The notes beneath the pieces are model-generated. The model was not told where the DNA came from and ran no database searches. It worked only from the letters and a program-made list of their open reading frames with translations. DNA of 64,000 bases. Source: Phalacrocorax aristotelis (Eukaryota > Chordata > Aves > Suliformes > Phalacrocoracidae). How positions within the stretch are numbered: position 1 is the first letter of the stretch; each line of letters starts with the position of its first letter. The position numbers and the translations under genes were made by a program. Positions 25,701 to 35,700 of the stretch are shown here, in pieces. The stretch is from contig NC_134277.1 of the NCBI RefSeq assembly GCF_949628215.1, positions 104,487,463-104,551,462 on the forward strand, read 5' to 3'.

Positions 25701-28700
25701 AAGTGGATGGAGTATATATGGCTTCAGATCTTTTTTTTTTATTCTGTTATTAATATTTGCACTGCAGTAACTAGCTGTTTTGCTGCTCTGTTTTGGCTGT
25801 TTTTTAGCATTTTATTTTATGCTTCCTTCCGTTTAAACAGAATTGGTAATATGGTCTTGTTGACAGATACTGCAGGGTGAATATGCTAAATACTTCCAAA
25901 TTGAATTGAATGTATTAGAAAACTTTTCTTGTTTTCAGGAAGCTGTGACAGGCTTTTCATATGACTCACAGAAGTCATGAACACTACATCTGACTTTTTA
26001 ATAAACATCCTTGGAATGTATTTCCCTATTTTTCAACTTTTTAAGCATAACTTTGTAGCCATCTGGAAGTCTTAAGCTTTGGCTTTTCAATATTATTTCT
26101 TGTCGATGTGTTGTTCTTGCAAAATGTAATGGAGTGATTTTTGTGTGTTTAGAGAACTTTTAAGATTTGTTTGTGAAATATCACGCCATGTATTTGAAAT
26201 GTTTTTGCTTGACCTTGAAGATTGATTTGGAAGTGTAAAAGACCATTTCAGCATGGTAAGGCTGGTTGTTGCCACTGGTATTAGGGCTAAGCACAGCCTT
26301 ACCTGTGAAAATAACAATGAAATTACAACTTGCAACAAAGACTTGTTTAGCTAAACAATGCTGCTTGGCTTTTAGCTAACATAAGTGCCTTCGAACTATT
26401 GGACTATTTGTTTATTTCCCCTGAGGTTTGTCTACATGATATATGTTCTCTGTATTGGTGTTCCCTTTATTTGGAAATACGTTCCCTGTAACCTATACTG
26501 ATTAAAGTGCTCCTTTGCTGCTATATGTGTCTTGCATAAATTCTGGACTGTAGATACTCTAAGGGGACAGTGAAACAAATAAGATCTCTGACTACAAAAA
26601 AAACCCCAATGTCCATCACATCATGCCTGCAGATTTCTTAGCAGGATATGCCCTAAAAAAATTTCCTTGAACCAGTTGCATGTGGTGGTTTGTTTTTTGG
26701 TGTTTTTTTGTTTGGTTTTTTTTTTTTTTTTTTTGTAGTCAGAGATCTTATTTGTTGTTATGGTACTCCTGTAAAAAGACTGTTGGACTTGCTGGTTAAC
26801 TGCCTTCCTCCAATAGCAAGGGAAAAAAGAACAATTAAAAGAAGTCAGTCTGTTCTGGGAGGAGAGGAAGATACACCAAAAAAATATGGTTATGTCTGGG
26901 GGGGCGGAAATCAGAAAGAAATTTTAATAATTCTGTCAAAAACTGAAAGTGAGCCTTTGGGAAGCTATTTAAAAAATGAAAAAATCCATACTTTAAAAAC
27001 TTGATTCAAATGCAGGCATACTGCTTGTCAGTTTAAATGATGCAATATCGTTTCCAAGGGGGACTGATAGTTATCCTTATACCATGTTTTATTCATTTAT
27101 TTGAGTTGCCATACAGAGTAGAGATTAATAAAAAAAAAAGACAGAAAATAAAAAAGGGGGGTGTCTCATGATTTATTTCATGTGTAATGTGTTGATCTTG
27201 ACTTTTGAGGAGTGGGCAGTGATGGAGGCACTGGTGGCATGAAATTTGAAATATTGAACATAGAACCTTGCATCCTTGCATAAGTCCTTTTAGTGGCATT
27301 CAGATTCTTATACTCAAATATACCAAATGTGTTTTAGCTGCTGCTTCTACCGTGGATCACGGGATCAAAGCCCTGAACTGTGACTTAAATTCTCTGTAAT
27401 GTGCTGGATATCTAGCTGCTGGTGTCAAAGTTCCTTATGGGTGAGTGGGAGGAAACTGAAGACGTGGAGAGAAGCAGAGAGAACATTTACAGTGTACTTG
27501 GGCTTAGTGTGATTTGTAGTAGTATAATTTTATATATTGTTAATATTTTCAGGTGACATTGAAAATGGGTATTTGAGGCTCACAGTTATAAGCTTAAAGG
27601 ATAATACAAAGCACTTGCCACTTATTGGGACAGTTGGCTTATCCTGGGAAACAGATGTGTTTAAAGGCAACGTAAAGGTCAGTCAGAAATATTTGTTATT
27701 TCTGGAAATGCTTATCTCAAAATAGAATGATTTATGAATCCTAAATATGCTAATTTTAAAAAACGGTTTTTATTTGTGGAAGGTGTGTGTAACTAGAAAA
27801 ATAACTCAATTCAAATATTGGAAAAACAATGTGAATTTTGAGGAAAAATAGTTTTATAATTTCTGTCTTAGAGCCTAGGTTGCATGATAGAGCAGTTATG
27901 CATGTGTGATGTCTCCAATGCTTTCTACTCAGCAAAGCTGCTGTGACTGACCAGCCCTGCTTGGAAATGCTAAAAAAACCCCAAACTGTACTGCAGGTGT
28001 GCTTTTTTATGGGTTTTCTGTTTGTTTGGTGGGGTTTTTGGGGGGCAATAAGTCTTGAACTCCAGGGAAATATTGTGCAGATATGTTGTAGCATGTATGT
28101 TCAATGAAAATTAGGAACTGTTGGAGAATATTAAAACTCTGATGGACGCAGGCAGGAACTACAGTCCACGTTCGTGCAGTCATGTGCATGGGTCAGCTGG
28201 GTTAACTGTTTGTATTCTAGAGGACGAGGACTTCTCACTTGTTCTTTTGTATAATATTCCTAAAACAATTATTTTAAAGGAAGATTGAGAGTAGTTTTGT
28301 AGATTTTGCAATAGTGGTGAAGACATGTATTTTTAAATGTACTTCAGCTGCATGGACATTTCAGGAGTACCAAAAATTCTGATAAATGTAACTTAAGCAC
28401 TACTGAAAAATTATTTTATTCAACAATTGATTTGAATTTTGGCACTTAAAAAAAAAGTAAAAATTAATAAAACTGTCCTTTCTGCTAATCCTGCATAAGT
28501 GCAGAATGGGATACTGTTTGGTAACGTATTTTGCTTATAAACATTACCATACTTGCTTTATGGTTTACAGTGTCAGCCAGCTTTCCTATGCAATGAGTAA
28601 TATAAAATTATCTTAAAACTTAGTAACTTGCTAGTATCTGTTGGGAACATCAACTGCGGTTGAGTTTGAATTGCAGTTTCCATCAGTCCTCTTCTCTAAT

Positions 28701-31485
28701 TGCTCATAGCAATGGTTTTTTTCTTCAAATTCCTTGTTTACAAAGTGACAGGTTTGTTCACTTCCATCTGTTTTCAGTTTGTACTGAACTTCTTTGACTT
28801 GGGTGTTTCAAAAGAATGACAAATCTTTCCCCTGTGTGTGTTAATAAAAATATTCTATGTTGGTAATTAGAAAAAATTCAAGCTAAGAAGAAAATGCTTT
28901 TAAGGCAATTTTTTGCCATCTTTATTTGATTGCCATGAAAGTTCATTGAGAACCATAATGCAGAATAGGTGCTTTTTTGAGGCTTCTGAAAAATTTGAGA
29001 CTTGAATTATTTCATTTTTTAATTTTTATTGTGTACTCCATTGATTTTGTTAGAACTATTTGCATGTTTAAAGTAGTGGGATCTTAGAACATGTTTGAGA
29101 GTATGCTTCATTTGCTTGAAAAGCATATGCTAGGAGGTAGGAAATCTTGCTGCTGTGTTGGGCAGATATCAGAAAATTAAGGCTCCAGAGATACCTTATT
29201 GTGGCCTTTCAGTATATAAAAGGGGCTTATGAGAAAAACTGAGGGAGACTTTTTACCCAGGCCTGTAGTGACAGGACAAGGGCCAAGTTTTAAACTGAAA
29301 GAGGGTAGATTTAAACTGGACATTAGGAAGAAATTTTTTTAGGATGAGGGTGGTAAGACATTGGAACAGCTTGCCCATAGAAGCTGTGGATGCCCCATCC
29401 CTGGAAACCCTCATGGCCAGGTTGGATGGGGCTTTGAGCATCCTGATCTAGTGGAAGGTGTCCCTGTCCACAGCAGGGGGTTTGGACTAGATGGTTGTTA
29501 ACGGTCCCTTCCAACCCAAAACATTCTATGATTTTACATGATTTACAGCTGCTTGGCAGAATTTTTTCTTCCATGAAAATAACCGTAAGTACCACATAAA
29601 AATCTGGGAAATTAACTGTCAGAGGAAGCAGAGAGCTATGGCTGTAGCCTTTAGTTTCTCTCTGTACTATGTGCTTACAGCATAAGTTATACGGAATATT
29701 TTTTTCTAGGAAAAATAAATAATATCAGGGTTTTTTTAAACACCTCATTTTGTGGTGAGAGATGGCACATGTCAGCACACAGTTGTGGATAGAATTCAGT
29801 TTGGCTTTTAATATAAATCTCTCAAACTCTTAAAACATGTGAAGGCAAAATAAAATCAGCCACGGCAGCAGAACATGTCACTACTTTGAATTTATTTGAA
29901 TTTTGTCCAATACTCTAAGGAAAAATAAAAAAACCAAACGGATTTTTGGCACTTCTGAGTATTTTTTTTTATAAAAAAGTAATTACTGAAATACAAGTAG
30001 TTGGAAATACATGGGAAGAAAAAGCCCCCTACACTCAAGGTCACCCTGCTTTACTTTTCATAATTGGCTTTTGATATGTAAGATGTCAGACCAGAAAATA
30101 GTAATTCTTTCTTGTTTCAAGTAAATGTATAGCTCATATAAGTCATTAAATGATCATCAGATTTGGTTTGAATTTTGTATTTTCAGCATAATCTAAGGTA
30201 ACAAACTTAGGAAAACTGTATGTATTGCATTACCTCTTAAGTTTGTGCCATCTGCTCTCTATTGTTTGATTGAAGTACAGTAATAGTGAAAGAAATGTTA
30301 AAGCAACGGAAGCACAACTATGTGGTACAGTGAAGTAAAGCATTCCAAATTGATTTTTTTTGGCATGCAATATGTGATGTTGGTTTGTTTATGCTTTTGG
30401 AGCATATGATACTCCTGGAAGTAATGCATATATACAGCATAATTAAGATAATCTGATTCATTTAGTGATTCAGAACTCATGAGAGTAGGTAACAGCTGAT
30501 GATTTAACAATGACACACAACCCATATGCTTTTAAAGCACGTGTGGAAACCATCAGTTTGCAAGTGCCCAAGAATTGGCATTCTGACTTCAGCATTATGG
30601 AATGATGTAATTGTGTAGTGTTTAAAGAAATATTTTCAAGAATTTTAAAAAGGAATAATTATTTGGAGGGTAGAAAGATACGTTAATATTACCTTTTTGG
30701 GAGCTGAAGTTTGCAGGCATTCAAAAAGTGCTGTGTACATTTGCATTTATAGCTGGCATATAAGGGTAATTGTGTGCGTACACTGCCTTGGGGGTGATTT
30801 CTGAGTATCTTTGCAAGCACTGCTGCATTCACACAAGTTTAGCACCTGAGTTTAAACTTAGGTTTCTTTCTCATTTTGAAAGGACATTCATTATTTGAAT
30901 GGTAAGGTGACTAATAATTGAGAAACACAGACGTTAAGGGCTTAAAAATGTTCAAGAAACAATGTCTGATTTAGGTTGGCAGTGCTGCCTTCTGTAGCAC
31001 AGTTTTTGATGTCAGTAGGTTGCAATTTTGATTCCAATAGATGAGTATTTGTTGCTTTGCAGTAGTCAGTGGAGCACTCTCAATTACTTTGTGAGGTTTT
31101 AGCCTTCATACCAAAAATTGCTCTCTGAACCCTTGATATTTCTCCTAAAATCAGGGACAGATCTACTTACTGTGCCATGGCATAGGGAATTAATCTCTTC
31201 TGCTTGTGTTTGTAGGGCTGCTACGTGATGGATGTTACTCTCTTGGATGAAACTGGAAAGCCCTTCTGGTGTTTCAGTGCCCCAGTCTACATGGAACTGT
31301 CTTCCAAGGCATCCGGCCTTTATGACTACATGGGTCATATCTATACCACAGACTATGCAGATTCAGAGGGTAGAGTCTGTGTTGAGACAGTATGGTTGGA
31401 AGAAACCAAGGAGTATTTTATAGTCAATTTGGTGCTTTATATAAACACCAAAAAGGTAAATAACTGGTATGGAACAAACTACTGA
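7636..31485 (+). CDS. FBXO15: FBXO15, F-box only protein 15 (whole gene, ten coding exons)
   Basis: Coding exons are 7636-7754, 11293-11412, 13429-13533, 16879-17121, 17398-17607, 19492-19621, 21983-22065, 23271-23416, 27553-27677 and 31216-31485. They sum to 1551 bp, giving 516 residues plus TGA, close to the human long isoform. All junctions are GT-AG and phases agree. The protein starts MATGRGRVLRQ, like mammalian FBXO15. An F-box follows at about residues 80-125 (MPSEMLMKILSYLDPVSLLC), which binds SKP1 in SCF ubiquitin ligases. The long C-terminal part, with no separate named repeat domain, matches mammalian FBXO15 at PGYWKKEYI, NPGLLVGLWK, EYGLHDY and DVTLLDETGKPFWCF. In mammals FBXO15 is an OCT4/SOX2 target expressed in embryonic stem cells, and ABCB1 is a reported substrate. 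The ATG has a strong Kozak context (G at -3 and +4). The frame is open upstream, so a longer N-terminus is not excluded. Confidence 0.97.
7755..9109 (+). other. FBXO15 intron 1, 5' part
   Basis: The first 300 bp continue the CpG island; the rest is ordinary intron. A pyrimidine tract with CCCCAG at about 8505-8512 looks like an acceptor, but no supported exon follows it. Confidence 0.7.
9110..9693 (+). mobile_element. Solo LTR of an ERVL-like endogenous retrovirus in FBXO15 intron 1
   Basis: 584-bp element beginning TGTCATGGTT and ending AACCACGACA, which are imperfect inverted termini (TG...CA). It is flanked on both sides by the 5-bp duplication CTGAA (9105-9109 and 9694-9698). It has a GC-rich middle part, an ATT-rich simple repeat and an ATTAAA signal at 9565-9570. 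No internal retroviral genes are present, so this is a recombined solo LTR. It lies in sense orientation to FBXO15. A relative lies at 47601-48158. A 5-bp duplication fits ERVL-type integration; the exact subfamily needs a repeat library. Confidence 0.92.
9694..11292 (+). other. FBXO15 intron 1, 3' part
   Basis: No exon or mobile element recognised. An inverted repeat at 10155-10177 (9-bp arms, 5-base loop) followed by T resembles a bacterial terminator but has no such meaning here. Confidence 0.7.
11293..11412 (+). CDS. FBXO15: FBXO15 coding exon 2
   Basis: 120 bp. It encodes about residues 40-79 (NRSRSFAARPGECSETANAV and on to NLCIE), a poorly conserved linker before the F-box. The acceptor is TTCTTAG and the donor GAGAG|GTGAGT. 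Support comes from matching phases on both sides and good splice sites more than from conservation. Confidence 0.85.
11413..13428 (+). other. FBXO15 intron 2
   Basis: 2.0 kb. It holds an AT-rich direct and inverted repeat cluster at 13096-13150. A 139-codon open frame at 11960-12379 has no recognisable similarity and is read as chance. Confidence 0.75.
13096..13150. repeat. AT-rich repeat cluster with 14-bp palindrome
   Basis: GTTATGATATAT occurs at 13096-13107 and again at 13126-13137 (30-bp period). The first copy overlaps a perfect 14-bp palindrome, ATGTATATATACAT, at 13106-13119. Confidence 0.75.
13429..13533 (+). CDS. FBXO15: FBXO15 coding exon 3 (F-box)
   Basis: 105 bp. It encodes MPSEMLMKILSYLDPVSLLC, then VGCVNKLFYHLASD, the core of the F-box that contacts SKP1. 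Human reads MPSEILLKIFSYLDAVSLLC. The acceptor is TTCCAG and the donor GACAA|GTAAGG. Confidence 0.97.
13534..16878 (+). other. FBXO15 intron 3
   Basis: 3.3 kb with no recognised mobile element, RNA gene or further exon. Confidence 0.7.
16879..17121 (+). CDS. FBXO15: FBXO15 coding exon 4
   Basis: 243 bp. It encodes the end of the F-box (NGIWLKIYSS) and a conserved segment with EPGYWKKEYIFKQIAAVKT and KPVDPYTGLP. The acceptor is TTTTCAG and the donor ATGAA|GTAAGC. Confidence 0.97.
17398..17607 (+). CDS. FBXO15: FBXO15 coding exon 5
   Basis: 210 bp. It encodes ASGLSWIIVLKDRNGKEYV, DTSVTILWYSTNWPCL and LFGVTPLLPD. All three align with the mammalian protein (for example NDTSVTVIWYGKKWPCL). The acceptor is AACAG and the donor AATGG|GTGAGT. 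Confidence 0.96.
17608..19491 (+). other. FBXO15 intron 5
   Basis: 1.9 kb, AT-rich, nothing recognised. The 276-bp intron 4 just before exon 5 is also plain. Confidence 0.7.
19492..19621 (+). CDS. FBXO15: FBXO15 coding exon 6
   Basis: 130 bp. It encodes PRRRSLIAEYHLANLTG, then KLVQLFSLNPGLLVGLWK, matching human SLIAKYNLSHLT and LHPGLLVGVWK. The acceptor is an AAG (TTTTCAAAG), weaker than CAG. The donor is AAG|GTAAGA. Skipping this exon would shift the frame. Confidence 0.95.
19622..21982 (+). other. FBXO15 intron 6
   Basis: 2.4 kb with scattered poly-T and poly-A runs. No repeat family or exon identified. Confidence 0.7.
21983..22065 (+). CDS. FBXO15: FBXO15 coding exon 7
   Basis: 83 bp. 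It encodes EKNEIAFVMASLHYHQLLER and STLGSAT. Human reads EELAFVMANLHFHHLVERST. The acceptor is TTTTCAG and the donor CTGT|GTAAGT. Confidence 0.96.
22066..23270 (+). other. FBXO15 intron 7
   Basis: 1.2 kb, no supported feature. The open frame that begins at 23302 is the continuation of exon 8, not a separate gene. Confidence 0.7.
23271..23416 (+). CDS. FBXO15: FBXO15 coding exon 8
   Basis: 146 bp. It encodes QYALPPNKPILDDVDPEYGL, then HDYSLHLDMHGGSCTYLCGT and FKRLSCRK. It matches human LPPHSPFLDDSPEYGLHGY and FYLCGTF. The acceptor is an AAG after a T-run. The donor is AAAG|GTAGAG. Confidence 0.96.
24833..24840 (+). promoter_or_regulatory. POU octamer motif in FBXO15 intron 8
   Basis: Perfect ATGCAAAT. 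The seven bases before it (GATGTTT) match the SOX half of a SOX-OCT composite (CATTGTT) at four positions only. Mammalian FBXO15 is a known OCT4/SOX2 target, which makes the position notable, but one octamer in 4 kb can also arise by chance. Confidence 0.3.
26739..27004 (+). CDS. Possible alternative terminal exon of FBXO15 (speculative)
   Basis: A 19-T tract followed by GTAG ends at 26738. Joining exon 8 to 26739 keeps the reading frame (G|TC) and adds 87 residues (VRDLICCYGTPVKRLLD through KNEKIHTLKT) before TGA. AATAAA hexamers lie at 27127-27132 and 27147-27152, 120-150 bp beyond the stop. No homologue is recognised and the composition is AT-driven, so chance is the main alternative. Confidence 0.2.
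27553..27677 (+). CDS. FBXO15: FBXO15 coding exon 9
   Basis: 125 bp. It encodes GDIENGYLRLTVISLKDN, then HLPLIGTVGLSWETDVFKG. Human reads NIENGHVKLIVIHLKNN and HLPLIGKVGLSWKTDIFDG. The acceptor is TTTCAG and the donor AAG|GTCAGT. Confidence 0.97.
27678..29164 (+). other. FBXO15 intron 9, 5' part
   Basis: AT-rich intron sequence, no supported feature. Confidence 0.7.
29165..29535 (+). mobile_element. CR1 LINE, 3' fragment, in FBXO15 intron 9
   Basis: 5'-truncated CR1 tail in sense orientation. Diagnostic pieces are GTAGTGACAGGACAAGGGCC, the stretch around GGATGCCCCATCCCTGGAAA, and the tail GGTCCCTTCCAACCC followed by ATTCTATGATTTT. Many differences from the usual CR1 consensus and a lost coding frame indicate an old, inactive copy. 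Confidence 0.93.
29536..31215 (+). other. FBXO15 intron 9, 3' part
   Basis: 1.7 kb of AT-rich intron, nothing recognised. Confidence 0.7.
31216..31485 (+). CDS. FBXO15: FBXO15 coding exon 10 (C-terminus and stop)
   Basis: 270 bp including TGA. It encodes VMDVTLLDETGKPFWCFSAP, DYADSEGRVCVETVWLEET and EYFIVNLVLYINTKKVNNWY ending GTNY. Human ends INHWFGTEY. The acceptor is TTTGTAG. Confidence 0.97.
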   Translation, partial: GCYVMDVTLLDETGKPFWCFSAPVYMELSSKASGLYDYMGHIYTTDYADSEGRVCVETVWLEETKEYFIVNLVLYINTKKVNNWYGTNY

Positions 31486-32748
31486 CTTAATCAGGTCACT
31501 AATTTCCTTGGCTTAAAAACAGAACCAAAAAACAAAAACCCAAACAAAAAAAAAACACTGAACTTTTGCTGTTTAAAAGTGATACAAATAAGCAAGACTG
31601 TTCCTGCAAGTTTTGTGCTTTTTAGTTTTTCAGTAACAACTTCAATTGCATAATTTTTTTTTTTTAATTGGCATTGGAGGGATTGAAGAGAGATGTTGAT
31701 ATAAATGAATATTTTTCTTCTCTGTTGAACATCACATGGTTAGTTTGTTTCTGGTACTGGGTGTATTGAAATTATATTTAGGAATATTTTCCTTTATATA
31801 GATACTTGTTACTATGGTTAATGAATTGCTTCTTGTGAGAGCCATACTGTGAAGACACGCCTCACCTTACGTAAGCTACGCTGTTTTTGAGAATATTGAC
31901 TTTTATGCCTAGTGGTAAATAGCATGTGTGCTGTTCCCTTCAGAATGTTATTAGAATGTTATTGGTAAATAACAGGTTTTAACAGGTTTTGTTAAATGCA
32001 AAAATACTTTTTTTCAGAAAATACTTTGCTTAAATGTATTCTAGTGGAGTATTTAAAAGATAGACAGGAAGTCACAGATCTTAACAGTATGGCAATTAAG
32101 GCATTTGTTAAGAAAATCACATAAAATATCCTTTACGAAATTTCTTTAAATTCCTGTTTGTTCAGTTTTCCCATGTTCTAACCTTCTGTCTGATTTGAGC
32201 CTAGATACTTGCCTCATATTGGCCTATGAATAAGTGTCCCAATTATCAGCACAGCTGGTCTGATGTCTGCTCTTACTGAATGTACATAACGTTCAGTTGT
32301 TTTCGAAACAATGTGTATCTGATACCGTTTATCTAACAAAAAGTATTAATCTAAAAATTGAATGTATGTTCCTGATCTTTCAGGTTCCTTGAAGTAACTA
32401 TAGGACCAAATCTTCTACTCCCTGTATTAAAAAAAAAATAAATATTTGCATGATATTGGGACTCAGCATCATTCCGTAGCCTGTCACAAACCAAAGCAAA
32501 TTTGTGTGGTTTCACCGTACTCTGTTAAGAAAAAAACACAAGTATATTATTGACTTGTGTGACTCTATTATGGTAGCGATTTCCTTAAAAATAATTTCTC
32601 TCTTTTCTTTATTCGTTTAAGTACATTAATGGGTTCATGCAAGCAACGTTGATGTGTAAGCACTTGTGCTCTCTACTTACAGATACAGTAGGAGAACTAT
32701 ACTACAATGATAGGGTTGTTTCTTAATTTAACTTTGGAAAATAATAAA
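31486..32748 (+). other. Probable FBXO15 3' UTR and 3' flank
   Basis: Non-coding sequence after the FBXO15 stop. Plus-strand AATAAA hexamers lie at 32437-32442 and 32743-32748, about 0.95 and 1.26 kb past the stop. The short direct repeat AGAATGTTATT occurs twice near 31943. The true mRNA end cannot be set from sequence. Confidence 0.45.
32437..32442 (+). terminator. Candidate FBXO15 polyadenylation signal
   Basis: The first clear AATAAA noticed downstream of the FBXO15 stop. A second is at 32743-32748. Either could be used. Confidence 0.35.
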
Positions 32749-35700
32749 GTTAAGGCTGATTCAATTCGAGTGTGACTTGTATAACCTCGCCTAATGAAGA
32801 AACGGAAACGGTTCTGTGTTTGGTGGTCAGCCAGTGTAACAAGCCCTGATCCAGCTGCATTCTGTCTCCTTTCTTATTGACTGCTGATGGTGACTGGAAT
32901 CCCTTGAAGTAATATAAATGTTTTAAACAAGTGGACTGGGTGTGATGAATGCCAGAACAACAGATGCTGAAATTGATGCTGCACAGACAAGTGGCCAGTC
33001 AAGATTTTCTTTTGCCTGAAGTTAGACTTTGAGTCACCACCTTTAGCAAGGAAATGGTAGCTCAGTCCCAAAGTCCTCTCAGTTGTTGGCCTTACTGCTA
33101 ACCAGTAAATGAAGATGCAGAATTATTCTGTCTGCTTTGATCCTTTGAGATGTGCAAGTATGTTCTCTGACCTGCTGTGAAGCTGGCAAAGTCAATGGGC
33201 ACTCAGCAGCCATAAAATGGTAAGGGTTCCATCACTGCTCATTCTAGCTGAATTTTTGCTTTATTTCTAGTGTTTGGGTGTCGTGTTGTTTTGTGGTTTT
33301 TTTTGAAGTACTTTCTTTTAAAAGCAATTTCAATTTCTAAAGCATCTGTTTTATATGATTGAATATTTTATAGCAAATTCAGGTGTCACTATTCGAAATG
33401 AAGCCAGTGTGTGCTGTCCCTACCCACAATACTCCTATCTAGTAGCCTGAAAGTTTACTAACTGAATTAATGAGGAAGAGGGTAAGTGTTTAGTGGCACT
33501 TTCAACCTAAAAAGTGATACAAGGCATAGCAGAATATCCTCAGGCTATTGCTAGCTTTTTCCCGCTGTTCACAAACAAGTGTGTGTATATGCAGCAGACC
33601 CAAGCAAATGGTGGTCTGAGACCTTTAAAAATGGACCTAACTGTTGCAGAGCTGTTGTTGCATATCTTCACTGAAGTAACAGAACCATAGTCTTGTCCTT
33701 TCTGAAGATAAGGAGACTAAGAATCCATTTTTAGCCCTTCAAATAGGCCTGAGATTGACCTAAACCTTCTGCAGCATTTTGCCATGTATACGCTGCTTTA
33801 ATTTCAGCCAACAGTTGCTTTTAACTTGCACAGCAGAAGCAAGTTCGGTAGTTACCACTGGTATGATCAAACCTGGAAAGTTACATGTGGCTTCCCTCAA
33901 ACTTCCATTTCTTTGACTCCCGTCTTCCTTTCTTTGTGTAAGTTAGGACATACACTGAACCTCCACAAAGAAAAATTATGACATTAGGTAACTACACTGG
34001 CCCTTTTCATGAAAGAAAGTATCAACTGTTCCAAAAACCTACATGTTTGGATAAAATCTTCAGCTAGTCTTCTGCTAAGTCCCTTTTTATATTCCTGGTG
34101 CAAAAGATGGTAGGATGACTTGCACGTCCCACTGCGATGAAGATTCTTGCTGTATAAAAGACAGCTGTTAGAACAAACAGGAAAAATGGAGGCACCAGTT
34201 GGAATCTGATGATCGAAATACACAGTAGGTCGTGACATTAAGCCTTACATCACATTTTTCTCTTCATGCCTCAGCATTTCTTGCAGCAGCTTTTAATGAT
34301 TTTGTTAGAGTTCTGTGCTGAAGACAGGACAATGTGTCTTTGTTGTAATTGCATCATTTTATCCAAGTAGTGGGACAATCCCTGTGAAAGAAAGTATAAG
34401 CATATGTAAGTGGAAAAAAATTAAAAATGTAAAGATTTTACTTGTATTTGTGTGCACTTCAGGGGCTAACTCATCAAAGTAAAAAGAGTAACCGCTGCCA
34501 ACTTTTAAATGTGTTTAAGTACTCTACAACAGATAGAACTGTAATATTTTTAGAAGGGTGATTTACCTGGTAGGCAAGCATAAAAACAGTTCTTATGTTC
34601 ATGTTATTGCAAACATAATAGTGCTCATTTAACATAATAAGTTTACATTGCATTGAAAAGGAATCTGTTAGTATGAAAGAGTGATTTATTGAATGGGCTT
34701 TTATGAGATTATTCCAACAGTGGAGGAGCTGTCTTCATAACAGAACTACATCTATTGTTAATCCTGCCATTTGTCATTGTTTTGCCAGGTGTTTGCTGTG
34801 TACCTAAATGCTTCCATGTTGGTTTTGGTTTTTTTTTTTTTTTAAAGAGGTACTTGCAAATTAAAAATGTCTTCAATGAACAATTCGTTAATATTCTTGA
34901 GCACTTAATTTGATCTTCTATTGATACAGGCTGGAACTGTGTTGGTTTGTATCATCTGAAGAATTGTCCTTCATTTTAACACTGCCAGTCTGTAGTCCTT
35001 GCTCTTTACTGCAGTTGACTTCCTTTAGTGGGGAGCTAATAGCAGCTGTGTATTTCTGAAGTCTTTGTGTAGGCTAGTGATCAAACTGGCCTTTCAGTTG
35101 CTTTGGTTTTTCTTCCCATCTTTTTGCAATTGCTGTTACAGAACCAGCTCTGCTTTCATAATGCATTTCTGTTCCAGTGTGCTTTTGATACACGTGATTG
35201 AATACAGAAAGAAGTTGTATGGTGGACAGTCTCATCAATGATATTTGTTGTCCTGCCTCGTCTCTCCCTCCCTACTTAGCAGGCATGTTTTTATTTGTAT
35301 TCATCCATTAGATATTTAGATATGGTCTTGATATTGTTGAAACTGTTCTCATTGTCACGTGCTTGCTTTCTGAAACAAGCACTGCCTTTTTTTTTTTTAA
35401 TTAAATCTGGCTACATGAGCTGAAACGGATTACTACTGTTTCAGATTAAGAATCTAGATAAGTGATCAAGTTGTATATCTTAATGAGTTACCATCCAGCA
35501 AGTCATGTAGCAGCCTACCTTGTATTTACCAGGTGTTCCAACACATTCAAACAATTAGAAGGAGATCAAGGTAAAAGCATTTGCTCTTTTGCCTGTCTGG
35601 CTTATTACTGCAGCTCACCTGATACACAGGGACTCATTAAGCTGTGATGACTGAATCTGTGCTCAAACATAACTGCATTAGAAACTGCACAGATAAAATG

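Larger units (their letters stand above)
23417..27552 (+). other. FBXO15 intron 8
   Basis: 4.1 kb. It contains a perfect POU octamer (ATGCAAAT, 24833-24840), a long poly-T with AG at 26716-26738, and a frame-compatible open stretch after it that could be an alternative terminal exon (listed separately). The rest is AT-rich with no repeat family seen. Confidence 0.7.
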
